From assembly GCA_003024985.2 (NCBI GenBank), contig PXIH01S0002598.1: a stretch of 10,422 bases of DNA. The stretch is one strand, 5' to 3'. Numbering within the stretch: the first letter of the stretch is position 1; every line of letters starts with the position of its first letter. Shown in pieces: positions 1 through 7,621 of this stretch. Source of the stretch: Euperipatoides rowelli (lineage: Eukaryota > Onychophora > Udeonychophora > Euonychophora > Peripatopsidae). A model generated the notes under the pieces. That model was not told the origin of the DNA. It ran no database searches and saw only the letters and a list, made by a program, of their open reading frames with translations. The position numbers were made by a program, and so were the translations under genes.

Positions 1-368
1 TAAAAAAAAATAGTTTAAAGATTTGTCTAACATAAAGAAAACAATTTTTTTTATTTAGTTTTTTAGGCTGTAGATTTAAATTATAATTTAATCAATGTGT
101 TATTTTAGAATAAAGTAATTATATTTGTATTCTTTTTGGTATATAAATAAATATGGGAATTAAAAAAAAAAATGACTGTCGTAGTTTTATTCCTGCATTT
201 AATTGCGTCATTTCAGAAATTAACATTATATACTACATTATACTTAGGAATAAATAGCTTAAAAAGAAACATAACCAATTCATTATTGTAAACATTTTTT
301 AATAAAATAAAGTTTTAACTTATGTATAACAAATAATTTATAGAGTCAATTAAACTTTTCTCTTGCAG
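1..368 (+). other. ALG3: ALG3 last intron (3' part)
   Basis: The stretch is AT-rich, with stops in all frames and T-rich runs, and ends in a polypyrimidine tract plus AG at 367-368. It is read as the 3' end of the intron before the last ALG3 exon; its donor lies left of the window. I see no other exon or recognisable repeat here. Confidence 0.8.
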
Positions 369-531
369 GTTGTGTGTTCTAGGTGTGATAGAATTAGCTT
401 GGAACACTTATCCATCCACCGTATGGAGCAGCGCTTCACTTCATGTCTGTCATGCAGTCTTGCTCGTCGGTTTGTGGCACAATAAAAGTATTCATCAGAA
501 CCTAATGAATAAGAAAAAATTAAAACTGTAA
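369..531 (+). CDS. ALG3: ALG3 last coding exon (C-terminal 53 codons plus stop)
   Basis: This is the C-terminal exon of Dol-P-Man:Man5GlcNAc2-PP-Dol alpha-1,3-mannosyltransferase (GT58 family), an ER multi-pass membrane enzyme that adds the first lumenal, Dol-P-Man-dependent mannose to the N-glycan precursor. A pyrimidine-rich acceptor (TTTTCTCTTGCAG, ending at 368) precedes it. Base 369 completes a split codon, so the intron is phase 2, and the frame stays open for 53 codons to TAA at 529-531. The peptide contains [11 protein letters not shown] and then [13 protein letters not shown], which match from memory the conserved ALG3 tail (human IELSWNTYPST and SSAALHICHAVIL). The last hydrophobic stretch is a probable membrane helix. 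The tail ends in a lysine cluster (NKKKLKL), comparable to the basic C-terminus of vertebrate ALG3 but not a strict KKXX signal. Everything upstream in the protein lies outside the window. Confidence 0.93.
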
Positions 532-627
532 AAGTGTTCCAGAAACTAATTTATTTAAAATACTGTCAGGTTTTGACAGAGAGATCTATAAATTCCAATT
601 ATATTGGGTGGCTGAGAAATACAGTAC

Positions 628-635
628 TTTTACGA
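628..635. repeat. Left target-site duplication of the hAT-like element
   Basis: TTTTACGA immediately precedes the left end and matches TTTTATGA (891-898) after the right end in 7 of 8 bases. The right copy is also the edge of an older repeat shared with 2482-2517, which shows the element landed inside that repeat. Confidence 0.75.
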
Positions 636-890
636 TAGAGTTTCTTAACCTTTTTGAGTCACAACCCAGACTAGATAAATAAAATGTGTGGAAAGCTGCC
701 GCAATAAGTTTAGCGAATTCTGAATAACAACAAACTATTACATTTAACTTGCAGTGGCTCGAAAGGTTTTTAAAATTATTTTTATATTTGTAACGCATCG
801 TATAATGTTTTTGTTGAAAATATTTTGCGACCCACGAAATAGGCCAAGCGACCCAATTTTGAATCGTGACCCATAGGTTAAAAAACCCTG
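636..890. mobile_element. hAT-like non-autonomous DNA transposon (255 bp) with 8-bp TSD
   Basis: The left end reads TAGAGTTTCTTAACCT and the right end, reverse-complemented, reads CAGGGTTTTTTAACCT. Both continue into a related stretch with GAGTCACAACCC versus GGGTCACGATTC. The element is flanked by TTTTACGA (628-635) and TTTTATGA (891-898), an 8-bp target-site duplication with one C/T difference. An 8-bp duplication with CAGGG-type ends is the hAT signature. The interior has no transposase; the open stretch on the - strand across 586-912 is a chance product of the repeat. The first T of the left end is probably a mutated C. Confidence 0.8.
678..683 (+). promoter_or_regulatory. Candidate ALG3 polyadenylation signal (AATAAA)
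   Basis: This is the first canonical AATAAA after the ALG3 stop, about 147 nt downstream, followed by a short GT-containing stretch (ATGTGTGG). It lies inside the hAT-like element at 636-890, so the transposon may supply the 3' end. An AATAAA at 481-486 and an ATTAAA at 519-524 lie inside the coding exon and are unlikely to be the main site. In DNA this AT-rich the hexamer is common by chance, so confidence is low. Confidence 0.3.
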
Positions 891-926
891 TTTTATGATA
901 ACGATTTAACACAACTCATGAACCAA
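891..926 (-). repeat. Copy 1 (inverted) of a dispersed repeat shared with 2482-2517
   Basis: The reverse complement of this stretch matches 2482-2517 at 34 of 36 positions by eye, sharing a core ending in GTTAAATCGTTATCATAAAA. Weaker similarity seems to continue outward to about 960, with a shared AATTAAACA word. Because the hAT element at 636-890 begins exactly at the edge of the match, this is a transposon-interrupted copy of an older family. The family is not recognised. Confidence 0.7.
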
Positions 927-1404
927 CAGTCGTAGCCAAAAACTGTTTAATTCAATTTGTTTATAACTCAAAAACCTTTTTTTACATGTCATTAGTAAAT
1001 CTTTATAAGGTGACACTTTTGTTGCATGCAGAACATCAAGGTGAAACTCAGTTTCTTACTATGAGTTGGACAGCATATTCTTTATCATGATACGTATAGT
1101 GCCTGTTATTCGAGTGTCAAGAACATTGAACCCTTCAACTCCAGGGATGTTTTTGAGTACGTCAAAATGAAATGTTACATAGGGCACCAGAGACATACTG
1201 TACTTCGTGCATATTCTAAAAAGTTTTTTTTCCCCTTCAAAATTAATTTAATTTTTATCAATTTTAATTAGAGATTTCTTTCATGTACCCTTTGATAGAT
1301 ACTGTAGCTTCCTATTCAGTGACATTCGCAGCATACATCACATTGTAATAAATCTGAAAATCCTTTTTTTTTTTTAAATTGATCTTAAAGCTTCCCTTTT
1401 TAAT

Positions 1405-1557
1405 ATATATGGCCTAGAATTACAATATATTTTTAAAACTTATGTTTTTTTTATAAAAATATTAAAAAGCATATGAATAAATGCTTAGGTGTAAAGGATT
1501 CAAATTCTCAGCATTATCCAATTTTATAGGTTATAAAGCAAAATCTTGTAATAGGCT
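1405..1557 (+). repeat. Diverged direct repeat, copy A
   Basis: Together with 1600-1735 this forms a decayed tandem pair. Shared landmarks in the same order are a TATATGGCC/TATAGGGCCC start, an AAAATTAC-like word, an ATGAATAAA/GTGAATAAA word, GGATT...TTCAATTCTCA, TTATCCAA, TATAGG-TTATAAA versus TATAGGCCATAAA, and an ATAGGCT end. Numerous substitutions and indels indicate age. Confidence 0.6.
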
Positions 1558-1599
1558 AAATTTGAAAATGACTTTTGTTTAAAAGATTTAATTTTCAAG

Positions 1600-1735
1600 A
1601 TATAGGGCCCAAAATTACTAGATATTTTAATAAAATATAAACTATGTGAATAAAGGCAGAGGGATTCAGGATTTCAATTCTCAACTTTATCCAAAGCTCT
1701 TATTATAGGCCATAAACGGTATAAAGTAAATAGGC
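1600..1735 (+). repeat. Diverged direct repeat, copy B
   Basis: This is the second copy of the pair starting at 1405; the two are separated by about 40 bases. The best-conserved part is the ~75 bp ending in ATAGGCT at 1729-1735. Neither copy carries an open frame, and the repeat family is not recognised. Confidence 0.6.
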
Positions 1736-2049
1736 TTTTGATGTTTTTTTTTAACTAATTGTAAGTTATGTATTATTTCATGAAATCAAACAATTTATAA
1801 TTAAAATGCAAAGTTTATCAGAATTGTTGCATTTCCATTGACAGGTCACACAGTTTACTAAAAAAATTTTGAGTTTCATATTGTTTGAAAGATACAGTAG
1901 ATAAACTGCTGTTAATAATGAAAAGAAAAAAAAAAATCTGGATATACACACAAATTTTGTTTCTTGATCTGGAATGGAAAGGGTTAAGGTTTAGTACAAC
2001 TGTGGTAAACTATTTCCTTAACATAATCCCACTTGATTTTTTTTTAGGA

Positions 2050-2059
2050 GGGGGGGGGG
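2050..2059 (+). repeat. G10 homopolymer
   Basis: A run of ten G follows a T9-AG-like stretch. In so AT-rich a window this is conspicuous and probably marks a repeat edge. It is also a likely site of length error or polymorphism. Confidence 0.8.
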
Positions 2060-2481
2060 TATGTCAGGTCACCTTGGTGGCTAAAGAATGGGTCCATATC
2101 GTCCGAACCACCTATCTGGGGAAGATGCGTCCAAAACCTGATAAAACAGCTATACTTCAATGTGGTGGGACAATGCACAGTTGAAATAATACATGGGATA
2201 ACAAGTGTTCAAACTGAGGAATCCAAAACATTCAAACAAATCCTGGTACACCAATCCATTGATGGCCTAAACAAACAAAAAAATGGTCCGATTACTGTGT
2301 AGCGCAGCATTCCTCACCATAGGCTGTTCGATATTTGTTTTGGAAATTACTGGAGATTTTGTTTTGGCTAGCGACAGAAAACTTTGTATTTTTTCTTTTA
2401 TGGATACCATTTGCATTAAAAATGAAATGTGGCTCCATCTATTAATTAAACAACATTGCAAACGGTTTGTCGATACAATTT

Positions 2482-2517
2482 TTGGTTCACGAGTTATGTT
2501 AAATCGTTATCATAAAA
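2482..2517 (+). repeat. Copy 2 of the dispersed repeat shared with 891-926
   Basis: This is the uninterrupted partner of the inverted copy near 891-926, at 34 of 36 bases. It sits in a moderately GC-richer block (about 2283-2600) with open frames on both strands. No conserved protein was recognised in these frames, so I read the block as the body of an old interspersed repeat rather than a gene. Confidence 0.7.
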
Positions 2518-4519
2518 GGAATTATCGGACATCCCTGTATATCTATAAATTCCAAACATATGATCATGAAAACAGGCTTTATCTACATCCACCCACCCCT
2601 CTACCACAAAAATAAAAATTCACAACTAAAGATCAATACAATATGAATTAAATCATGTAGGCTAAATAAGTGTTTTATTTCAATGTAATTTTGACTCTAC
2701 TGTTTCATGAAATTAATAACCACTTATAGGATATTGTAAAATATATTTTTATATTAATAAGGACAGCTAGGGTAACTATTTGTAATGGTATATTTAATTC
2801 TTTGTTATACCTAACTTTAATATAAACCACTGGATACAAGTAGCCTTGCTTAATTGTATGATTTCGTCAGATCTCACTATTTCCATTGGTCTTTTATGTA
2901 TTGGTAGGATTACCATATTTGCTGAAACAAGGACACCTGTCTAGTGGGTTGGTTGTGAGGTATGATCAAGGACCAACTTGCCCAAGGCATATTTATATAC
3001 TGGGGTCGATGGTTTCACCTCAGGGCAGTCCAAACTGACAAATATTTTCTTTAGAGAGGAATTTATTTCTAATGATGTTAACTGGGGATTGGATTTAATC
3101 TGTGGAAGATAGAGATGTGATGTAGAATAAACAATGAATAGGAAGTGATACTGTGGAAGTACTAAAGAATCGAAGAATGAATAATTTTTTAATATCAGTT
3201 TGTATTTACTTGGAAGGTTACAACCTAAAACTTCACTGACATATTAAACATAACATTTTATCCACTTTTGCAAAAATAATCCTGGATACTATTTTAACCC
3301 TTAAAATACAGATGGTAACCAGTATTGGTCACATGATGAGGAAAATGATTTTATTTACAAATAAACCCCAAATATGTGACCCAGTGATGACATATCTTGC
3401 AATAATAAATTTATCTGTGATAAAGTTTCAACGCACATCATGCCATGAATAAAATTAAGGATATAGCAATGGCATATAAAATATTTGTTAGACGCACAGA
3501 CTTTTTTTTTTTACTACTTAAAATAATAGTATGGTCAATTATAAGCCTTTAATTGACCAATTACTTGTTCTCTTAATTTATTGTTATATAACATGAACCA
3601 GTCTAGAAATGTGGAAAGATTTGAAAATATTACAATAAGTATAGGTTCTACAAGGAATTTGTGATAATCATTCTCTCAGACTACTAACTATACTACAATT
3701 CAAAATTTTAATAGTATCAGCTTTAAAAAAATGAATTAGCACAAACAAATGTTTGTTAAAAGAAATTATGATATATATTTTTTTTTTTTTAAAGATTTTG
3801 TATTGGTAAATTGTAATGTAATTTTGCTGACGATTATCAATGCATATTAAAAGATTTAATATTTTATATGACTGCTGTGTCAAATTATTTTAGTCTAATA
3901 CAATAACAAATGCATTATTTTTGTTATTTATCGTGTTGATTCGCCGTGGAAAGGAAAAACTGGTTTACGTTCGTGCATTTATTTTCTTAATGCAACATTT
4001 ACTATTATAAAAAATGCCATATTCATGATCTGATCAATCATGAGATAGTAAACAGTGTGAAAAACAATCAACTTCCTTTACATATGCAAATCAATACTAA
4101 TTTATTCAAATTGTTTATTTTGTGTGTGTGAACATGCCTTCTTTTGTGTTCCAAGATGGCCACAAAAGCAAATGTACTGTAAATTATCGATAATTAGCAA
4201 ATAAGTTACATTCCCTAATTTCATTCTAGTCAAAAATAAAAGATTTATTTTTATGAAATCCTAAAGTTAATTAAAATTTATAAAAAAAAAATCATTTTTA
4301 AATGTAATAAAAATAAAAATCATCAATAATATACATAAATTAACAAAATATTAAAAACAGGATCATTGATAAATAAGAAATATTTTGCCTTAAAATTAAG
4401 AATTTTTACAGGTTAGAAAATAAATTAGACAGGAAAGTGGAATGAATTGGAGTTGCAGGTGAAACAAGAACCAGGTCTGGATAATGATGGGAAATAATTA
4501 AATAATTTAACTTTGGTTC

Positions 4520-4525
4520 TTTATT
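4520..4525 (-). promoter_or_regulatory. Candidate NAA38 polyadenylation signal (AATAAA on - strand)
   Basis: TTTATT on the + strand reads AATAAA on the - strand, about 330 nt past the NAA38 stop. A variant ATTAAA (TTTAAT at 4700-4705) is nearer. Either could serve if the 3' UTR is unspliced; chance occurrence is high. Confidence 0.25.
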
Positions 4526-4834
4526 TAATTTCATCTTACAATATTGTTATTTATCTGAATAAACATATTTATAAAATTTAAACAGTTGATAGGGTAGTCA
4601 TTTAGTCAAAATTTTAAACTCAAGATACAATTTTTAAAATACAGTTTCTCTTCAAACTTCATTATGGGAGTTTAACATTTTACAAGACAAGTCACATTTT
4701 TTAATTATTTTAACTTTACAATTGAATAATTCTTTTTAGTATTCCATCTCTAGACAGAAAATCTCAAAAATATGTTAAAAGTTATTAAATTTAAGAAACT
4801 AAAGAAGAATTCCTGAAATGTAACATGAACACTA

Positions 4835-4836
4835 AC
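4835..4836 (-). other. Strong splice-donor match 17 nt after the NAA38 stop
   Basis: On the - strand the sequence just after the stop reads AACAG then GTTAGT, a near-consensus 5' splice site. The last exonic base would be 4837, 17 nt beyond the end of the TGA. If used, NAA38 has an intron in its 3' UTR, short enough from the stop to escape the usual 50-55 nt nonsense-mediated-decay rule. No partner acceptor was identified. Confidence 0.4.
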
Positions 4837-4853
4837 CTGTTAAACAAGATAAT

Positions 4854-4966
4854 TCATACAGCAACTGGCATGTCAGACATTTCTGTATCAACAAAAATAG
4901 AAACGATGTGATGTCCAGGAACCATAGCAAGACCTAATACTCTGGGTTCTTCCTGTTCACCACAAT
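4854..4966 (-). CDS. NAA38: NAA38 (LSMD1) last coding exon, second half of the LSm fold
   Basis: This is the final coding exon of N-alpha-acetyltransferase 38, the LSm-domain auxiliary subunit of NatC, which works with NAA30 (catalytic) and NAA35 to acetylate N-termini such as Met-Leu, Met-Ile and Met-Phe at the ribosome. Reading on the - strand, an acceptor ATATTTTTAG precedes base 4966. The first two bases complete the split Asn codon opened by the exon at 9838-10009, and 36 more codons follow to TGA (4854-4856). The peptide has EEPRVLGLAMVPGHHIVSI, nearly identical to my recollection of human NAA38. This is the Sm2 part of the fold, with VPGHH where canonical Sm proteins have an Arg-Gly motif, as expected for this family. 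The C-terminal tail (VDTEMSDMPVAV) differs from that of vertebrates. Confidence 0.93.
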
Positions 4967-5889
4967 CTAAAAATATGTATCATGTTTCATCATTAGTCTT
5001 TCTATATGTAGGCTATATACATATAGTCTACAGTATGTTACAGTTTTTATCCGAAATAATAGTTGTTGGTAGGATTTATTTTTTTGATGGCAACAAAATA
5101 AGAACTTAAGAATGATTGAAAGAGTTTTCATGTGTTGAAAGAGAAGAATGGCACAAGAAAAGTCTACAGATTTAAACAAAAGCGATAGAATGAAAAATGG
5201 TTTTAATTTCATAAAATATTTTAAATTTGCCAATTTTCAATTGGAAAATTATTTCATACATCTATCATTATAATTGATTATCATGTGTAGTCTAGTTTGC
5301 TCTTACTCCTACTGATGGTCACAAATACTGAATAATCTACCACTATGCGTATCAAATGGACGGAAGAACTGGAAGAATAATAATTGAAATTTTTAAATTT
5401 GTTTTATTATTATTTATTTATTAACGAAAGAATAGTATGATACAGTATAAATAATAAATTAAGACCTTAGTCCTGTTAAAGATGAAACCCTTATTACAAA
5501 TAATTAGCCTACTTTATTTGTGAGACTGCATAAAAAAAGAGAAAAATAAATCTTCTCAAATATACTGCAGGCTACATAGCCAACTGTGTATTAGATTATC
5601 ATATATCATAATCCTTCTTAGCACTGACGGAATGTTAGTAGTAGTTTCCTTATTTGTGGAAATTAAAAAAAAAAATCCACGACAAAATGTGAAATAGCAC
5701 TCGTTGAGAAAAACAGTCAAAAATTTATGAAATAATCTATTTAAAAGAAAAATAAATAAAACCAAAATAAATAAATAAACTCTATTTCATCTATTGTGAA
5801 AGTTTATAGGCCTATAGACTTTATTTTTCAAGTTTAGGCTATATGTCTTTTTTTATACTGTACATAGTTTTATCCATATAGTTTCATTT

Positions 5890-5931
5890 TATAGTTTTAC
5901 TATTCCCAGCTATAGTTTTACCATTTCAAGC
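5890..5931 (+). repeat. Two adjacent 21-bp tandem units
   Basis: Units 5890-5910 and 5911-5931 both begin TATAGTTTTAC and end in AGC, matching at 18 of 21 positions. A related partial unit (ATAGTTTCATTTTATAG) precedes them. This is a small local tandem with no evident function. Confidence 0.7.
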
Positions 5932-6089
5932 TCTGAAAAAAATGTGAATTAAATTTATTTAAAACAAAAATAAACTATTTTATCAATAAAAATAATTATC
6001 AACAAATAATAGCCTACAATAAAATAATCAAAGAGAGAGAAAAAAACTAAGAATACTCAATAGTAAGCAAATATTAACAGATCAAAATT

Positions 6090-6195
6090 AAAGTGGTTTA
6101 TCGATGATTTTTTTTTTCAATTGATTTATGTTTAGTTTTGCCTAAAAATATTTAATTAATCAATTTGAAAATTTAAACTGAAACATAAAAATTTG
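6090..6195 (+). repeat. Left terminal inverted repeat of the 6090-7621 element
   Basis: It pairs with 7500-7621 in inverted orientation through the three blocks given for the element. The two arms differ by small indels and A/T-run length, so they are old. The outer 17 bp are the best-preserved part. Confidence 0.7.
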
Positions 6196-6237
6196 CAAGT
6201 TTCTACGTTGATTATAAAAATTAAAATCTCTAAACTG

Positions 6238-6252
6238 ACGTCAATTTGACGT
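6238..6252. repeat. Short palindrome with two TGACGT-type motifs
   Basis: ACGTCAA and TTGACGT flank a single T, with TGACGTCA (a perfect CRE/ATF-type octamer) at 6236-6243. It lies inside the long-TIR element just before the tandem copies. It may be chance or a remnant of element regulatory sequence; no gene is attached. Confidence 0.5.
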
Positions 6253-6267
6253 AGTCACGTAGCCAAA

Positions 6268-6650
6268 GGTAGTTTTGGGGCTGAAGGAAAATGCATATCT
6301 GTGATCCAGAGTCCAGACACTATTCATAACTTCATTACGTTATTATTTAGAAAAAATAGTCAAAAAAAGTGTTATCGTATAAAGTTTTGAAGAAAAAAAA
6401 AAGAACCGAGAAAAAAGTTACTTTTTTCGCATCGATATAAAATCCATAAAATTTTGAGACAATTCTTGGGATTGAAAATAACAACCACAAAAAAAAAAAA
6501 AAAAAACCCTCCAGGAGGTTTCTATACTGTACGTTAGCTTATTAACTTTACGCGATAATGAGAACAAATTTACTATTATTTCCAAAGTTTTTAATAATAT
6601 TTCTTAAACATTCTTAGAGATTATATTTTTTAATGCAAATAAAAACTGTT
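6268..6650 (+). repeat. Tandem direct repeat, copy 1 (ends at the N)
   Basis: This copy runs from GGTAGTTTTGGGG to AATAAAAACTGTT. It matches 6664-7026 with roughly 10-15% differences plus indels, mostly in A-runs. Shared stretches include AAGGAAAATGCATATCTG, GAGACAATTCTTGGGATTG and AAACATTCTTAGAGATTATA. The offset is 396 bp at the start and 375-376 bp at the end because copy 1 carries a longer A-tract. No open frame is seen. Confidence 0.9.
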
Positions 6651-6651
6651 N
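6651..6651. other. Single ambiguous base N at the repeat junction
   Basis: The only N in the window lies immediately after the end of copy 1 and 13 bases before recognisable copy 2 homology. Its position suggests a scaffold or overlap join rather than a random base-call failure. Confidence 0.9.
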
Positions 6652-6663
6652 GGATTAAATCTT

Positions 6664-7026
6664 GGTGGCTTTGGGACTTAAGGAAAATGCATATCTGGGA
6701 TCCAGATGCTAGTCATGACTTCATTAAGTTATTGTTTAGAAAAATAATCAACAAAAGTCTTATAAAGTTTTGAAGAAGAAAAAAAAAAAGAACAGAGAAA
6801 AAAGTTACTTTCTTAGTATCAGTATAAAATCCATAAAATCTTGAGACAATTCTTGGGATTGAAGTCAATTTCAAGAAAGAAAAAAAAACCTATGGGAGGC
6901 TTTTATACGTTAACGTATTATCTTTACGCGATTATGATAACAAATTATCTATTATTTGCAAAGTTTTTAATATTATTTCTTAAACATTCTTAGAGATTAT
7001 ATTTTTTAATGCAAATAAAAACTGTT
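6664..7026 (+). repeat. Tandem direct repeat, copy 2
   Basis: This is the second copy of 6268-6650, ending in the same AATAAAAACTGTT word and then continuing into unique sequence (ACTTGTGTTTG). Differences are scattered substitutions and A-run length changes, compatible with either an old duplication or two haplotypes of a polymorphic genome placed in series. Confidence 0.9.
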
Positions 7027-7397
7027 ACTTGTGTTTGTTTTGAGCTGCCTTTATAAAAACTACCGACTGCAAATAAAAAATTCAGGCTTTGAATCATTGC
7101 AGTACTTGGAGACATTAGAAAAAGGATCCAATAAGTGACAATTACCATGTTTTTAACATCTGCGCATCTGTCATATATGCCACATGGTCGGAAGTAGCTC
7201 AAAATTATCAAAATTGATCAAAAAAGGATTATTTCGACTCTAGATGTTTTAAATATGTAGTAGGAGTTATGGGTAAGGGTAAGGTTAGGACTGTAAATAA
7301 TAAAATAAAGCTGATATCCATTTACTTATTGTCACTTATTCATTGGATCCGGGTTCTAGGCTCTCATGATCTACATTCTGATTGGTCTGTGAAGAAA

Positions 7398-7427
7398 ATG
7401 CTGTCTGGTCTGACAACCAGACAGCAT
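7398..7427. repeat. Perfect hairpin, 12-bp stem and 6-nt loop
   Basis: ATGCTGTCTGGT (7398-7409), loop CTGACA, then the exact reverse complement ACCAGACAGCAT (7416-7427). Allowing a bulge, the flanking GAAAA and TTTTC extend the stem. Such a GC-containing perfect stem is unlikely by chance here. It lies within the right half of the long-TIR element. A microRNA-like precursor would normally need a stem about twice as long, so a transposon secondary structure is more likely. Confidence 0.85.
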
Positions 7428-7499
7428 GATTTTTCAGGCAAAATTATAGACATGCGTCAGTTTAGAGATTTATAATTGATACATATTGGCAATAAAAGT

Positions 7500-7621
7500 C
7501 AAATTTTGGTGCATTTTGGGACTGAGTACGAGTATAACAAATTGATAAATTAAACAAGCATTTTTTTTACAAAAATACACATAAATCAATGAAGTTCAAA
7601 TAGGCATCGATAAACCACTTT
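7500..7621 (-). repeat. Right terminal inverted repeat of the 6090-7621 element
   Basis: Its reverse complement follows the left arm block by block, with an additional ~10-15 bp between the second half of the blocks. The outer end (CATCGATAAACCACTTT) is a perfect inverse of the left end. Confidence 0.7.

Larger units (their letters stand above)
532..4853. other. Intergenic / 3'-UTR region between convergent ALG3 and NAA38
   Basis: This stretch of about 4.3 kb separates the two stop codons and must hold both 3' UTRs. It holds the hAT-like element, the inverted repeat pair (891-926 and 2482-2517), a diverged tandem pair (1405-1557 and 1600-1735) and a G10 run (2050-2059). Blocks at about 2060-2180 and 2880-3030 are less AT-rich than their surroundings and may be further repeat fragments. 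From about 3040 to 4850 I see AT-rich sequence with stops in every frame and no exon I can support. Confidence 0.7.
6090..7621. mobile_element. Long-terminal-inverted-repeat (foldback-like) element, ~1.53 kb, non-coding
   Basis: The two ends are inverted copies over about 106-122 bp. Three colinear blocks support this: AAAGTGGTTTATCGATG (6090-6106) is the perfect reverse complement of 7605-7621; CAATTGATTTATGTTTAG (from 6118) pairs with 7570-7591 with few mismatches; and TTTAATTAATCAATTTG (6151-6167) pairs with 7538-7554 at 16 of 17. A final AAAATTTG word pairs with 7500-7507. The interior holds a ~396-bp-offset tandem duplication (6268-6650 and 6664-7026) and a hairpin (7398-7427), with no transposase. 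The similarity fades beyond 6090 and 7621, so the exact termini and any target duplication are unresolved. Alternatively, two copies of a ~110-bp repeat landed in opposite orientations. Confidence 0.6.

Noticed and set aside
586-912. 108-codon open frame on the - strand
   Set aside because: It lies almost wholly over the hAT-like element (636-890) and its target repeat; the TIRs and TSD explain it and no protein family is recognised.
1885-2184. 99-codon open frame on the + strand with a T9-AG acceptor-like site and G10 run
   Set aside because: It is low-complexity (lysine run, Gly from the G10 tract) with no recognisable domain. The GC-richer 3' half looks like a repeat edge. A Pol III A-box/B-box-like pair was considered there, but the spacing is too short.
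2283-2615. 110-codon open frame on the + strand, and a 64-codon frame on the opposite strand
   Set aside because: The region shares a repeat with 891-926 in inverted orientation; no conserved motif was seen and both strands are open, so it is repeat sequence.
3668-3883. 71-codon - strand frame
   Set aside because: Ile/Lys/Phe-rich translation of AT-rich DNA with no motif or splice context.
4144-4175. AAGATGGCC (YY1-like) with an ATG, possible first exon
   Set aside because: The frame stops after 7 codons and the putative donor is weak; no supporting coding sequence.
4967-5233. 88-codon - strand frame adjoining the NAA38 exon
   Set aside because: It lies immediately upstream of the acceptor at 4967, within the intron. 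Its peptide has no NAA38 similarity and the true partner exon is at 9838-10009.
5556-5765. 69-codon - strand frame
   Set aside because: AT-rich chance frame; hydrophobic composition comes from T-runs.
7269-7290. Telomere-like GGGTAAGGGTAAGGTTAGG stretch
   Set aside because: Only about three degenerate units; not an interstitial telomeric array.
6990-7475. 73-codon - strand frame (6990-7211) and 68-codon + strand frame (7269-7475)
   Set aside because: Both lie inside the long-TIR element, and the second spans the hairpin; no protein similarity was recognised.
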